DNA from: Chryseobacterium gleum
GTDB lineage: Bacteria; Bacteroidota; Bacteroidia; Flavobacteriales_D; Crocinitomicaceae
Assembly (NCBI GenBank): GCA_945897805.1
Contig: CAMDFX010000012.1
Location: forward strand, 1-64,000
Length of the DNA stretch: 64,000 nt
Direction of reading: 5' to 3'
A program made the position numbers and the translations under genes. Each line of letters opens with the position of its first letter. Positions within the stretch are counted from its first letter, which is position 1. Below are positions 34,582-44,359 of the stretch, piece after piece. The notes under the pieces were generated by a model. It saw only the letters and a program-made list of their open reading frames with translations. It had not been told where the DNA came from and made no database searches.

Positions 34582-36033
34582 TCACCCTTTTTTCAAACTT
34601 TTTAAAGGGTCTTCCAAAAACCAAAAGACACCTATAAAAAGAAGTAATAGGAGATTGTTGAATAAGAATTTTACGATTCCTCCAGGCTCAAAACTGAACC
34701 ATGTTGAAATCCAGAAAAGCAACAAACTGCTTCCAAGATAAACCGCAAATTTGCGTAAATTATATTTGATAGGATAATATTTTTGTCCAAGTAAATAAGA
34801 CGCAACCATTTGAGCGCCATATACAATCATCGTTGCCCAAGCACAAGCCATGTAGCCATATTTTGGGATAAAAAGCAAATTGATAATAATTGTCAAACTT
34901 GCTCCACCAATCGCGATATAAGCGCCAAATTTGGTTTGTCCGCTCAATTTATACCAAATGCTTTGGTTGTAATAAATTCCTAGAAAAATATTTCCGAGCA
35001 ACAAAACTGGCACAACATCTAAACCAACCCAATAACTCTCCTTGCTGATGAAATGTTTGAAAATATCAATGTTTAAAGTCACCAATAAAAACACAACGCA
35101 AACCATTGCGATGAAATAATTCATGACTTTTATATACACTTTATTTTTGTCTTGATTTTTAGCTTGCGCAAAGAAAAACGGTTCGGCTGCGTAGCGATAG
35201 GCTTGTAATAAAATCGTAACCAACATCGCCAATTTGTAGCATGCGCTGTAAATTCCCACTTGAATCATGGAATATTCAATCGATTTTCCGCTAGCGTGCG
35301 TCACGTGTTTTAGCAAAATGCGGTCAATTGTTTCATTAATAATTCCCGCAAAACCAGCAATGACCAATGGCGCAGCATATTTGAACATTTCCTTCGCAAG
35401 TTCAACATTGTAAGTCCATTTGAGGTACAAAAAATCTTTGTATAGCATCACAGGTTTCACTAAGGAAGACAATAAATTGGCAATCAAAATGAAGAAAACA
35501 GCTTCTTCGGGATTGCTTCTATCGACTACAAAACCAATCAAAATCACGTTGAGTAAAATATTGACTCCGATGGAAGTAAATTGAATTGCCGCAAATTTGC
35601 CCGCTTTTTCCTCCGCGCGTAATTTGGCTAAAGGTAGACTTGTGACCGCATCAATGCAAACGATGGTGATGAGGAGAATAATGTATTCATTGTGATCTGA
35701 ATACAGCATTGCATCGGCAATATTTTGATTGAAAAATAGCATGATTGCAAAAAATGCAATATTGATTCCTATCACGGTGAGAAAACTATTTCGAAAAACT
35801 TCTTCGCGGTCTTCTTTGTCGTGCAAAAATTTGAAAAAAGAAGTTTCCATCCCAAAAGTTAGAATGACAATCAAAAACGCCACCCATGCATATAATTCAG
35901 AAACGACGCCATATTTTTCTGGGTCAATCACTTTGGTATGCAGCGGAACGAGCAAATAATTTAGCAGACGACCTAAAATACTTGGAAGTCCATAAATGGC
36001 TGTTTGCCCTAAAAGTTTTTTAATTGGATTCAA
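34582..36033 (-). CDS. Wzx-like polysaccharide flippase (MOP superfamily)
   Basis: About 12-14 hydrophobic helices over 483 residues. GLPSILGRLLNYLLVPLHTK near the N-terminus and LRAEEKAGKFAAIQF (~145-160) are typical of O-antigen/lipid-linked sugar flippases. The start is TTG directly behind the TAA of the enoyl-CoA hydratase gene, so the genes are translationally coupled, although functionally unrelated. No glycan synthesis cluster is next to it. Confidence 0.88.
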   Translation of the reverse strand: MNPIKKLLGQTAIYGLPSILGRLLNYLLVPLHTKVIDPEKYGVVSELYAWVAFLIVILTFGMETSFFKFLHDKEDREEVFRNSFLTVIGINIAFFAIMLFFNQNIADAMLYSDHNEYIILLITIVCIDAVTSLPLAKLRAEEKAGKFAAIQFTSIGVNILLNVILIGFVVDRSNPEEAVFFILIANLLSSLVKPVMLYKDFLYLKWTYNVELAKEMFKYAAPLVIAGFAGIINETIDRILLKHVTHASGKSIEYSMIQVGIYSACYKLAMLVTILLQAYRYAAEPFFFAQAKNQDKNKVYIKVMNYFIAMVCVVFLLVTLNIDIFKHFISKESYWVGLDVVPVLLLGNIFLGIYYNQSIWYKLSGQTKFGAYIAIGGASLTIIINLLFIPKYGYMACAWATMIVYGAQMVASYLLGQKYYPIKYNLRKFAVYLGSSLLLFWISTWFSFEPGGIVKFLFNNLLLLLFIGVFWFLEDPLKSLKKG

Positions 36034-36813
36034 TTAAGCGCGAAAATTTGGTTTTCTTTTTTCGATAAATGCCGTGGTTCCTTCTGTGAAATCTTCAGTA
36101 CCAAAACTAGCGCCAAACTCAGCAATTTCAACTTCAAAACCATTTACACCACTTCGGAAATTGGCATTCACAGCGTTGATAGCACTTGCAATTGCGGAAG
36201 CGGAGTTATTTAGAATTTTATTTGCCATTTTTTCGGCAGTTGCATGCAATTCTTCCAAAGCACAAACATCGTTCACCAATCCCCATTTCAACGCTTCTTC
36301 AGCTGGGATCATTCCTGCGGTGAAAACCATTTCATTCGCTTTTCCTCGTCCCACCAATTGCGGCAATCGTTGGGTTCCGCCGTAACCAGGAATCAATCCC
36401 AAAGACACCTCTGGAAGTCCCATTTTTGCGTTTGATGAAGCGATTCTGATGTGACAAGACATGGCCAATTCCAATCCGCCACCCAACGCAAAGCCGTTAA
36501 CAGCTGCGATGACTGGTTTGGTCATGTTTTCAATGAAATCGAACAACAAAGCTTGGCCTTTTGCCGCCAGTTCTTTTCCTTGCGCAGTGTCAAAGTCAGC
36601 GAATTCTTTGATGTCAGCACCAGCAACGAAAGCTTTTTCGCCTGAGCCGGTTAAAATCACAACGCCCGTTTTGGAATCATTGTTCGCAGCATCTAATGCC
36701 AATCTCAATTCTTGGATTGTTTCTTTATTCAAGGCGTTCATTTGCGATGGACGATTGATTGTGATCCAAAGAATTTGACCTTTTTGTTCTGAAATTATAT
36801 TGTTGTAAGCCAT
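36034..36813 (-). CDS. Enoyl-CoA hydratase/isomerase family protein
   Basis: Crotonase-fold enzyme of fatty-acid or amino-acid breakdown. Start at 36813 (MAYNNIISEQ), giving 259 residues as usual; ATGs at 36831 and 36855 are alternatives. AGADIKEFADF forms the first part of the oxyanion hole, ALGGGLELAMSCHIRIAS the second, and GLPEVSLGLIPGYGGTQRLP carries the catalytic Glu region. Precedes the flippase gene without a gap. Confidence 0.92.
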   Translation of the reverse strand: MAYNNIISEQKGQILWITINRPSQMNALNKETIQELRLALDAANNDSKTGVVILTGSGEKAFVAGADIKEFADFDTAQGKELAAKGQALLFDFIENMTKPVIAAVNGFALGGGLELAMSCHIRIASSNAKMGLPEVSLGLIPGYGGTQRLPQLVGRGKANEMVFTAGMIPAEEALKWGLVNDVCALEELHATAEKMANKILNNSASAIASAINAVNANFRSGVNGFEVEIAEFGASFGTEDFTEGTTAFIEKRKPNFRA

Positions 36814-36936
36814 GATTTCCACATTTTTCATTGTAAAGATAAAAATATCAGGCAAGGAACGAAAGAAATGGGGGAGGAATTATTTTGATTGGGATTAAAA
36901 CAGCTGCACGAAAATAGATACAGTCTTAATACAGCG

Positions 36937-37473
36937 TCATTTTTTAGAACGCAAGCGTTTGTAGATTTGAATGGCAATCATCAAACCAACAGCCACGCCA
37001 AAAAAACCGAGTGTACCGGCAATCCAATTGAAAGTTGATTTCAAAACAACGAGAAAAACGATGGCAACTAAAAACAAAGTAGCTAGTTCGTTCCACAAGC
37101 GCAATTGGTTAGATTTCCAGCCGAAAATATTTTGCTGGAATTTGACCATGATATTTTGACACAAAAAATGATAAATTACAAGCAATAACACAAAAACCAA
37201 TTTAATTTGAAACCAAGGCGCATACAACAAACCAGGTCTGAGAATAACCATCCAAGTGCCAAAAATTACGGTCAAAACCATGGCGGGCGTGGTGATTATC
37301 CACCACAATTTTTTCTCCATAATGATAAATTGATTGGAAAGAATTTCTTTCTCAATATCAGATTTTGCTTGCGCTTCCACATGATAAATAAACAAGCGAA
37401 CCATGTAAAACAACCCGGCAAACCAACTCACCACAAAAATGATGTGTAAAGCTTTAACTGTATCATATTCCAT
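36937..37473 (-). CDS. hemJ: HemJ/CopD-like membrane protein (protoporphyrinogen oxidase HemJ)
   Basis: A 178-residue protein with four to five membrane helices. ALHIIFVVSWFAGLFYMVRLFIY (~9-31) holds the conserved His and Arg, and RLWNELATLFLVAIVFLVV matches HemJ phrasing. HemJ oxidises protoporphyrinogen IX in haem synthesis. A TACTTTTG box (37485-37478) ends 4 nt before the ATG, predicting a leaderless mRNA. Confidence 0.82.
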   Translation of the reverse strand: MEYDTVKALHIIFVVSWFAGLFYMVRLFIYHVEAQAKSDIEKEILSNQFIIMEKKLWWIITTPAMVLTVIFGTWMVILRPGLLYAPWFQIKLVFVLLLVIYHFLCQNIMVKFQQNIFGWKSNQLRLWNELATLFLVAIVFLVVLKSTFNWIAGTLGFFGVAVGLMIAIQIYKRLRSKK

Positions 37474-37505
37474 ATTGCAAAAGTAATGAAAAAAAGACCC
37501 GCTTC

Positions 37506-37556
37506 GTTTTAGGATTATAAGATATTAGGACACGTTGCCGTGCAACTTTATGGCTG
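37506..37556 (+). repeat. Dispersed repeat, copy C (diverged, partial)
   Basis: Resembles the first half of copy A (AGGATTATAAGATATTAGGA followed by GTTGC-CGT-GCAAC and ACTTTA). The hairpin stem GTTGC/GCAAC is kept with a different loop. It lies in the 256-bp gap between hemJ and the bacilliredoxin gene. Confidence 0.5.
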
Positions 37557-37729
37557 ATTGTAGATTATTGAATTTTCTCCAATCTAATGTCTTCGGTCTA
37601 ATGTCTTTTGTCCGAAGTCGTAAAAAATCCAAGGATAAAAAGCAATATCGATTTGATAAATGATTACCTTTGTCTATAATTATAAAACACTTAGTTTAAT
37701 TGAAACTTTGTTAATCAAATTTAGAAATT

Positions 37730-38143
37730 ATGTATCCAGAACAATTAGTTGCCCCGATGAAAGAAGATCTTATTAAAGTGGGCTTTAAACAATTAGTTAC
37801 TCCATCAGAAGTTGACGCTTCCATCCCAGATTCTTCTGGAACTGTATTGGTTGTGGTGAATTCTGTTTGCGGTTGCGCAGCGGGAAATATGCGTCCAGGC
37901 GTAAAATTATCTTTGTCTAATGGTAAAGTTCCTGCTAACCTGACAACTGTTTTTGCCGGTGTTGACGGTGAAGCAGTGGCGCAAGCAAGAAAATACTTTT
38001 TGCCATATCCTCCATCATCTCCATCGATTGCACTTTTCAAAGATGGCGAATTGGTTCATTTCCTAGAAAGACATCACATTGAAGGTGGAACAGCGCAAAT
38101 GATTGCAGATAATTTGGCAGAAGCATACAACGAATTCTGTTAA
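37730..38143 (+). CDS. Bacilliredoxin (BrxA/BrxB, YphP family)
   Basis: Thioredoxin-fold protein that removes low-molecular-weight thiols from oxidised proteins. NSVCGCAAG puts the CGC active site at Cys47-Gly-Cys49. The 137-residue length matches the family, and FKDGELVHFLERHHIEG is characteristic. Monocistronic, with a TACCTTTG box at 37665-37672 and a terminator downstream. Confidence 0.92.
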   Translation: MYPEQLVAPMKEDLIKVGFKQLVTPSEVDASIPDSSGTVLVVVNSVCGCAAGNMRPGVKLSLSNGKVPANLTTVFAGVDGEAVAQARKYFLPYPPSSPSIALFKDGELVHFLERHHIEGGTAQMIADNLAEAYNEFC

Positions 38144-38162
38144 TTCATTGATTCAAATTTTG

Positions 38163-38198
38163 AAAGGATTGTAAGCTCAAGTTTACAGTCCTTTTTTT
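38163..38198 (+). terminator. Rho-independent terminator
   Basis: AAAGGATTGTAA pairs with TTTACAGTCCTTT with small mismatches, followed by seven T, 20 nt after the bacilliredoxin stop. Confidence 0.8.
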
Positions 38199-38303
38199 GT
38201 TTTAGCCATTATCGGAAGCACAAATTTTCACAAAACAAAAGATTGCAAACAATGTTTTTACTAATATTGAATTGTATTTATTCATCCAATTAAAATTTAA
38301 AAA

Positions 38304-39467
38304 ATGCTCAATTTTGAAATTCACAATCCTACCAAAATCGTTTTCGGAAAAGACCAATTAAGTAAACTTGGGCAATATATTTCTAATGCCACAGACTCCA
38401 AAAAAATCTTGTTGGCATATGGAGGAGGAAGTGCTGAAAAAATCGGCTTATTAGCTAAAATTAGAACTGAATTGCATGATTTTGAAATCATCGAATTTGG
38501 CGGAATCGAGGCAAATCCAGAGTTTGACACTTTGATGCAAGCGGTAGAAGTTTGTCGTACTAGAAACATTGGATTCATCCTAGCTGTCGGAGGTGGTTCG
38601 GTAATTGACGGTGTGAAATTTATCTCAGGTGCCATCAACTACGCCGGCGATCCGTGGGAAGTTTTGCTCCGCGAAGAAGGAAAAGTGTTCACTTCAGCCG
38701 TTCCATTTGGTTCCGTATTGACAATTCCTGCAACTGGCTCTGAAGCCAACAGTGGTGCCGTGATCAGTCGTTCGTCTTTGAAAGAAAAACGCACGATGGG
38801 CGGACCGTTATTTTTTCCGGTTTTCTCTTTTTTAGATCCAACAGTGGTGGCGACTTTGCCGAAACGACAATTGGCAAACGGAATTACCGATGCTTTCATG
38901 CACACTTTGGAGCAGTATTTAACTTATCCAACAGCCAATTTATTGCAAGAAAGAGAGGCGGAAGCGGTGTTGTCAACGTTGATTGAGATTGCCCCAAAAG
39001 TGCTGGAAAATCCTACCGATTATGAGGCTGCTGCAAATTTGATGTGGTGCGCAAACCATGCATTGAACGGCAATTTGCGTTGCGGCGTTCCTACGGATTG
39101 GTCAACGCACATGATAGGACATGAACTGACAGCATTGTATGGCATTGACCATGCGCAATCGTTGGCCATTATTTGTCCGAGATTATTTGAGGTGAAGTTC
39201 GAAAATAAAAAAGCAAAATTAGAGCAATACGGGAAACGAGTTTGGCGACTTTCTGGCGACAATGTTGGGGGAGAAGCGATCGCGAAAACGGAATCATTTT
39301 TCCATTCATTGGGAATTAAAACGCACATTTCTGAATATACGTCTGAAGGCAAAGATGCAGCACAGATAATAAAAGCCCGTTTCGCTGAACGGCAATGGAT
39401 TGCTATGGGTGAACGACAAGATTTAACGCTGGATGAGGTGGAGAAAATCGTGATGAACGCACAGTAA
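38304..39467 (+). CDS. Iron-containing alcohol dehydrogenase (YqhD/BDH type)
   Basis: Type III alcohol dehydrogenase acting on aldehydes or alcohols with NAD(P)H. FEIHNPTKIVFG opens the family, VGGGSVIDGVKFI (~95-107) binds the nucleotide, and PATGSEANSGAVIS (~138-151) and the DAFMH, MIGHELTALYGIDHAQ segments provide metal ligands (Asp and His). 387 residues is typical. No pathway partner is adjacent. Confidence 0.92.
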   Translation: MLNFEIHNPTKIVFGKDQLSKLGQYISNATDSKKILLAYGGGSAEKIGLLAKIRTELHDFEIIEFGGIEANPEFDTLMQAVEVCRTRNIGFILAVGGGSVIDGVKFISGAINYAGDPWEVLLREEGKVFTSAVPFGSVLTIPATGSEANSGAVISRSSLKEKRTMGGPLFFPVFSFLDPTVVATLPKRQLANGITDAFMHTLEQYLTYPTANLLQEREAEAVLSTLIEIAPKVLENPTDYEAAANLMWCANHALNGNLRCGVPTDWSTHMIGHELTALYGIDHAQSLAIICPRLFEVKFENKKAKLEQYGKRVWRLSGDNVGGEAIAKTESFFHSLGIKTHISEYTSEGKDAAQIIKARFAERQWIAMGERQDLTLDEVEKIVMNAQ

Positions 39468-39517
39468 TTGAAATTATACCATTCACCAATTCATTTTAGT
39501 CCAATCAAAAACCCGTA

Positions 39518-39582
39518 TAATGCCGATATAGTTTGAAAATAGTCCAGTTCATTGGACTATATTGAAAACATAATCGGTATTA
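39518..39582. repeat. Long imperfect inverted repeat
   Basis: Arms of about 29 nt, from TAATGCCGATATAG to CATAATCGGTATTA, with a perfect inner core ATAGTCCA-GTTCAT-TGGACTAT. It sits between the dehydrogenase stop and its terminator. It may be an RNA 3' structure or a miniature mobile remnant. Confidence 0.55.
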
Positions 39583-39589
39583 GATTGAT

Positions 39590-39627
39590 TGAACACCGTT
39601 CGAACTTGTTTTGAGCGGTGTTTTTTC
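39590..39627 (+). terminator. Rho-independent terminator
   Basis: AACACCG pairs with CGGTGTT, enclosing a partly paired TTCGAAC / GTTTTGAG region, followed by a T run. Confidence 0.75.
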
Positions 39628-39681
39628 GTTTTAATCGCCCTAAGTGTGGGAGAAACAAATGGATGTTTTTATCAAAAGGTT

Positions 39682-40950
39682 TTAAACGTGAATTACCAAT
39701 TTCACCAATTCGATTCGCCTGTCAGAAACGGCCTCAATCGTGAAATGATATTTACCCAAATCAAGCACGTCGCCAGCTTCGGGAATGGACGCTAAATGGT
39801 GAATAATTAATCCGCCCAACGTTTCGTATTCGTCTGATTCTTCGAATTCAAATTTGTAGTTTTCATTCAGATAATCTATTTCGATTCGGGCAGAAAAGCG
39901 GTATTCATTTTCGTTGATTTGCTCTTCCAACATATCTTCGACATCGTGTTCGTCTTCAATTTCTCCGAAAATTTCTTCAATTACGTCTTCAATCGTCACA
40001 ATTCCTGCAGTTCCGCCGTATTCATCCACAACGACAGAAATATTTGCGGATTGCTTGGTAAACATTTCCAACAATTCTTTCCCCGGAATCGCCGCAGGGA
40101 CGAATGCAATTGGACGCATAATTTGGTTGATGGCGGTCGGTTTTTTGAACATTTCGAAAGAATGCACATAGCCGATAATATTGTCGATGTTGTCCCGATA
40201 AATAATCACTTTTGAAATTCCTTTAAAAACAAAAAGATTATTCAAATTCTCAATGGAATCGTCTACTTCCAAGCAGATAATTTCTGGTCGTGGCACCATG
40301 CAATCACGGGCTCTGATTTTCGAAAAATCCAAGGCATTTTGCAAGATTTGCATTTCATTTCCAAAATCCTCTTCTTCATTGCTTCTCTGCTTCAAATCTT
40401 GGATGTAATGTTCTAAATCGACTTTGGAAAACACTTTTTCAGAATTGGTAATTTCAACGCGCATTAGCATGAAAAACAACTTGCTTATCAAGAGCACAAA
40501 AGAGGTTGGGATAAACAGCAACCAATACATGACCAATGTTGGAATTGCCAGTGTTTTCATAAATCCATTTGGATTCAATTGAAAAATCGCTTTGGGAGAA
40601 AACTCAACTGTAATTAAAATTATCAGTGCAGAAATTACGGTTTGCACGATTAGTAAACTGATTGATCCATTGGTAATTCCGATATTCCAGTCGATAATTG
40701 GCGCACCCAAAACCTTGGCAATAAAGATGGCGAAAAGTACAAGCGCAATGTTATTTCCAAGAGATAAGGTAGCAATAAAATTTGCGTCTTTGCTGTAAAA
40801 ATATCCCACAATTCTGCCATTGAGCGAACCTTTGTTTTTGTCCAATTCGATTTTTAATCTGTTGGAAGAAATGAAAGCGATTTCAACTCCTGAAAAAAAA
40901 GCAGAAAGAATCAGGGTGCTAATGATAATTATCAGATCGGGTGAGTCCAT
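39682..40950 (-). CDS. CNNM/CorC-HlyC family membrane protein (hemolysin-like)
   Basis: N-terminal DUF21/CNNM domain with about four helices (~1-165; FFSGVEIAFIS, then VEFSPK), two CBS domains (~200-330; MVPRPEI, VDEYGGTAGIVTIEDVIEEI) and a C-terminal CorC_HlyC domain (~340-422; FEFEESDEYETLGGLI). The family is implicated in Mg2+/Co2+ homeostasis. Some Flavobacteriia relatives (GldE) belong to gliding; no gliding genes lie here, so the metal role is preferred. Confidence 0.9.
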   Translation of the reverse strand: MDSPDLIIIISTLILSAFFSGVEIAFISSNRLKIELDKNKGSLNGRIVGYFYSKDANFIATLSLGNNIALVLFAIFIAKVLGAPIIDWNIGITNGSISLLIVQTVISALIILITVEFSPKAIFQLNPNGFMKTLAIPTLVMYWLLFIPTSFVLLISKLFFMLMRVEITNSEKVFSKVDLEHYIQDLKQRSNEEEDFGNEMQILQNALDFSKIRARDCMVPRPEIICLEVDDSIENLNNLFVFKGISKVIIYRDNIDNIIGYVHSFEMFKKPTAINQIMRPIAFVPAAIPGKELLEMFTKQSANISVVVDEYGGTAGIVTIEDVIEEIFGEIEDEHDVEDMLEEQINENEYRFSARIEIDYLNENYKFEFEESDEYETLGGLIIHHLASIPEAGDVLDLGKYHFTIEAVSDRRIELVKLVIHV

Positions 40951-41047
40951 TTACAAAACTTGCTAGGGGAAAGATAAGAATAAAATTAAAAAAGTCGATT
41001 GACCGTATAAAATTTTCGATTCATTTTTTTGCTTGATGAGTTCAAAA

Positions 41048-41614
41048 TCATGAAATCTGAATATCAAATCGATATAAAAGGCCCGCTAAATCTTGCGCAC
41101 GAAATTTCGCTTTTTTGATGAAATTTTGCGTTGGATCAATTAAAAATTGACTGCAAGAACGCATGTCAACGCCAGTCAGATTCGTTTTATCAAATAATGC
41201 ATTTGTAAAATCACACTGGTTTAATTTGGCTTTTGTAAAATCTGTTTGAGTCAAATTTGCCTCATGCAAAGTACATTGATCAAAGGTGCTTTTATTCAGT
41301 TTTTTTCGTTCAAATGCGCTGTAATTCAAATTGCAATTGAAAAAATGTGCTTCAAAAGCGAAATCTTTTGTTTGCGTAAATTGTGCGCCAACCATTTTAC
41401 ACCCGTAAAATTCAACATTGTCTAACTTGCAATTATTGAATTTCACATTGCTTAAATTACATTCTTCAAAAACGCAATCTGTGAAATCAATATTTCCAAA
41501 ATCTGTGAAAAGACATTGAATAAAAGCCATGTTTTCACAACGACTTAAATCCATTCTTTGTTTCGTAAAATCAATGTTTTCTATCGTTTCAACGATTGTT
41601 AATCTTGTTTTCAT
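41048..41614 (-). CDS. Pentapeptide-repeat protein
   Basis: Start at ATG 41614; a TTG one codon upstream is less likely. From residue ~15 to ~150 nearly every fifth residue is Phe or Leu (for example DFTDCVFEECNLSNVKFNNCKL), giving a right-handed quadrilateral beta-helix. Cys is frequent at repeat ends. The pattern and ~188-residue length resemble Qnr/McbG-type DNA mimics, but function is not proven. Starts 7 nt downstream of the barrel receptor, so probably cotranscribed. Confidence 0.85.
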   Translation of the reverse strand: MKTRLTIVETIENIDFTKQRMDLSRCENMAFIQCLFTDFGNIDFTDCVFEECNLSNVKFNNCKLDNVEFYGCKMVGAQFTQTKDFAFEAHFFNCNLNYSAFERKKLNKSTFDQCTLHEANLTQTDFTKAKLNQCDFTNALFDKTNLTGVDMRSCSQFLIDPTQNFIKKAKFRAQDLAGLLYRFDIQIS

Positions 41615-41621
41615 CAATGAT

Positions 41622-44195
41622 TTATTGCGTTATGTCTTCGCCCGTGCCCTGACTTTTGCGTTTGAAAAGTACCACATCAATTTTTCCAAAAGTATAAGTG
41701 AAATTCAATCGTACCATTTGTGGATTGCTAATTCTGCTGTAATCTTGCAAAAAGTATGCGCTGTAAGAATGACTGACGCTGTAGCGCGTTCTAAAAATGT
41801 CATTCACATTGATTGAAACAGACATTTTATTCTTCATAAAAGTCTTTTTCACCGCGATATCGACCGCATAAAAAGCCTTGATGTAACCTTGAGATGCACT
41901 TTGCGCCTGCATATTTCCTCCTCCTCCAGGACCGCCACCACCATGGCCTTGACCACCAGAACTTCCGCTCGTTGGAATGTTTGTCTTCGATTGATACAAA
42001 GCACTCAATTGAATAGAGAAATTAGCGGGCAATCTGAAATTAGAATTCAATTTGGCAAACCAACTCCACAAAGCCGCTTGAGAAATAGCATCGGTTTGCG
42101 AAACATTAATTTTAGAATTGTAAACATTCAAATTGGAAGAAATATCCCACCATTTTGCCAAGTAATTTTGCGCGGTCAATTCTATTCCTGTGGCATAACT
42201 TGAATTGGCATTGATGTAGGTATTTATTAGCTTACCATCAGTTGCTTGTTCTATGTATCGGGTGATTAAATCGTCTGTGTATTTGTAATAAACCGAAGCC
42301 AAAATGGTATTTCTGTTTTTGAATCTTTTCATGTAAGACAATTCAAAAGCCTGCGTAAATTCTGGTCTCAACGCTGGATTTCCGCGACTGATATTGAATT
42401 GATCCACTGAATCGACAAAAGGAATCAATTGACGGAAATTTGGACGCTCAATCCTTCTGGTTACGCTCATTTGCAAATCTTGGTCCTTAGGCAATGTTTT
42501 GGTCAAAAAGAGGGAAGGAAATAAACTGATAGGATAAGTATTTCCAAATTTTTCGTCAGTATTGGTTAAAACGCCGCTGTAATTTGAACTTTCCGCGCGC
42601 AAACCAATTTTGTAGCCAAAAGTTTTATATTGTTTGGAGATAGTTCCATACGCTGCATAAACATTGTCGTCGTTGTTGTAATTTGACGCCGGCGAATAGA
42701 TTAAATCGTAGACATCTGTTGATTGATTCAACATGTAATTTTCATTCACATTGGTTCTTTTTCTCATGGCAGCTCTTAAGCCCGTTTCCAATTTGAAATA
42801 TTTCATTGGGCGCACATAATCGGTTTGAAGCACCAAATTATCTTCATTACCAATGCCTTTGATTTTTTGAGAAGTAAATCTTTCGATGCTTGAGTTTTCA
42901 TCTGTGGCGTAAAAATCAGAACGATAAATGGCGTCAGAGTTATTTCTTCCACGGTTAAAATTGGCATCAAATGTCCACTCTTCGCCCGATTTTTGAAATA
43001 AATGTTTCATACCGAAAACCAAACCGTAATTATTGATTCCTCGCCGATTGTCCGTATTTCTTCTGCTGAACGAATTTCCAGAAGTTGTTGAAATAACAGT
43101 ATCTGTGTAAATATCCATATCAGAAAATGAATTTCTTGTGCCGCGCCAATTATTTGCAGAAAGAGAAATAGTTGTTCGATTGGTAATCATATAATCAAGT
43201 CCAACTTTTCCAAAATAACCACCGCCACCGCTTTTATCGACATTGTCTTGATTTAAAACTGTTTGAGAATTTCCATTCAAATAATTTGTCCTGTCAACAG
43301 TACCGAAAGAAACGCCATTGTTTAAACGTGACATCAAACTTCCAGTGAAATTGATTTTGTTTTGTCGCAAGTTAATGTCTGCCCCAATATTTCCGCCACC
43401 ATATTGATTGATTCCAACTCTTACGCCACCATTGTAACCCGTTTTTTTGTTTTTCTTGAGCACAATATTCAAAATTCCGCCACCGCCGCCAGAAGCGTCA
43501 TATTTGGCTGATGGATTGGTGATTATTTCAATGGATTCAATTGACTCAGCTGGAATTTGGTCTAAAGTCAAAGTCGTAGGTCGACCATCTAAAAAGATTT
43601 GCGGAGAACTATTTCTCAACGAAACATTTCCGTCCATATCCACATTTACTCCTGGCACATTTTTCATCACGTCAGTAGCTGTGCCTCCTTCACTCATGGT
43701 GTTTTGACCAACATTGAAAACTTTTTTGTCCACGTCTAATTTCAATGTTGATTGAATGGCTGTAATTTCAAGTTCTTCAAGTTCATTGACCTTAATTTCC
43801 TTGAAATCGATGTTTCCCAAATCTCGCTCAATCAATCCTGTTGTGGCATCTGCAGGGTCAAAAAAGAAAGGTTTTTCAATCGTTTCAAATCCATAAAAAG
43901 CCACTTTGATTTTTAATCCTTGTGTGATTTTGATATCTTCAATACTAAATTCTCCATTGTTTTCAGTTGTGGTAGATTTCAAAACAAAATCATTTTTCTT
44001 TTTGGTAATGGTATCCATTCTGTTTTGCAACAATAAAATGTTAACCATCGGGATCCCTTGCCCTTTTTCATCCACAATTTTTCCAAAAACGTGGCCTGTT
44101 TTGTTGTTTCCGCCCATGCCACGACCTCCAGGATTTTGTCCTAAAATAGCAAAAGAGAGAAACAATGAGCTAAGAAATAATCCGATTTTTGACAT
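41622..44195 (-). CDS. TonB-dependent-receptor-like outer-membrane barrel (OMP_b-brl_3 family)
   Basis: Start at ATG 44195, because a TATCTTTGC promoter box lies between it and an upstream in-frame GTG (44300). Signal peptide to ~residue 19 (ILGQ), a Gly-rich stretch, a CarboxypepD_reg-like domain (~30-135), a plug domain (~150-260; DVMKNVPGVNVDMDGNVSLRN, FLDGRPT) and a large barrel to ~857. A very Gly-rich extracellular loop (GGQGHGGGGPGGGG) occurs at ~775-790. The substrate is unknown; no SusD partner is present. Confidence 0.85.
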   Translation of the reverse strand: MSKIGLFLSSLFLSFAILGQNPGGRGMGGNNKTGHVFGKIVDEKGQGIPMVNILLLQNRMDTITKKKNDFVLKSTTTENNGEFSIEDIKITQGLKIKVAFYGFETIEKPFFFDPADATTGLIERDLGNIDFKEIKVNELEELEITAIQSTLKLDVDKKVFNVGQNTMSEGGTATDVMKNVPGVNVDMDGNVSLRNSSPQIFLDGRPTTLTLDQIPAESIESIEIITNPSAKYDASGGGGGILNIVLKKNKKTGYNGGVRVGINQYGGGNIGADINLRQNKINFTGSLMSRLNNGVSFGTVDRTNYLNGNSQTVLNQDNVDKSGGGGYFGKVGLDYMITNRTTISLSANNWRGTRNSFSDMDIYTDTVISTTSGNSFSRRNTDNRRGINNYGLVFGMKHLFQKSGEEWTFDANFNRGRNNSDAIYRSDFYATDENSSIERFTSQKIKGIGNEDNLVLQTDYVRPMKYFKLETGLRAAMRKRTNVNENYMLNQSTDVYDLIYSPASNYNNDDNVYAAYGTISKQYKTFGYKIGLRAESSNYSGVLTNTDEKFGNTYPISLFPSLFLTKTLPKDQDLQMSVTRRIERPNFRQLIPFVDSVDQFNISRGNPALRPEFTQAFELSYMKRFKNRNTILASVYYKYTDDLITRYIEQATDGKLINTYINANSSYATGIELTAQNYLAKWWDISSNLNVYNSKINVSQTDAISQAALWSWFAKLNSNFRLPANFSIQLSALYQSKTNIPTSGSSGGQGHGGGGPGGGGNMQAQSASQGYIKAFYAVDIAVKKTFMKNKMSVSINVNDIFRTRYSVSHSYSAYFLQDYSRISNPQMVRLNFTYTFGKIDVVLFKRKSQGTGEDITQ

Positions 44196-44226
44196 CAAAA
44201 GAGATTTAAGGAGAGAAAAATATGTT

Positions 44227-44235
44227 GCAAAGATA
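44227..44235 (-). promoter_or_regulatory. Candidate -7 box for the barrel receptor gene
   Basis: TATCTTTGC on the minus strand (44235-44227), 31 nt before the ATG at 44195. No clear TTG at the expected distance. Confidence 0.5.
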
Positions 44236-44326
44236 AGTTTCTTCCAGAGATGAATTTTTTTAAATGGTTTTTTAACACTCTTTTGATGCTGTTTTTTCAC
44301 TTTTCACTCAGTGTGTTTTTCTGGAA

Positions 44327-44354
44327 TTGAATCAGATTTTTGTCCTTACTTTTG
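44327..44354 (+). promoter_or_regulatory. Bacteroidota-type promoter, predicted leaderless start
   Basis: TTG (44327-44329), 17 nt, TACTTTTG (44347-44354). The ATG of the next gene follows after 5 nt, so transcription should begin at or very near the start codon. Confidence 0.65.
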
Positions 44355-44359
44355 CGCTT

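Noticed and set aside
34466-34741. 91-codon frame opposite the 3' end of the flippase gene
   Set aside because: Mostly overlaps the flippase on the other strand, has no recognisable domain and shows shadow-type Lys/Arg-rich composition.
39589-39795. 68-codon + strand frame behind the alcohol dehydrogenase
   Set aside because: It overlaps the terminator and the 3' end of the CorC-like gene on the other strand; no coding signature.
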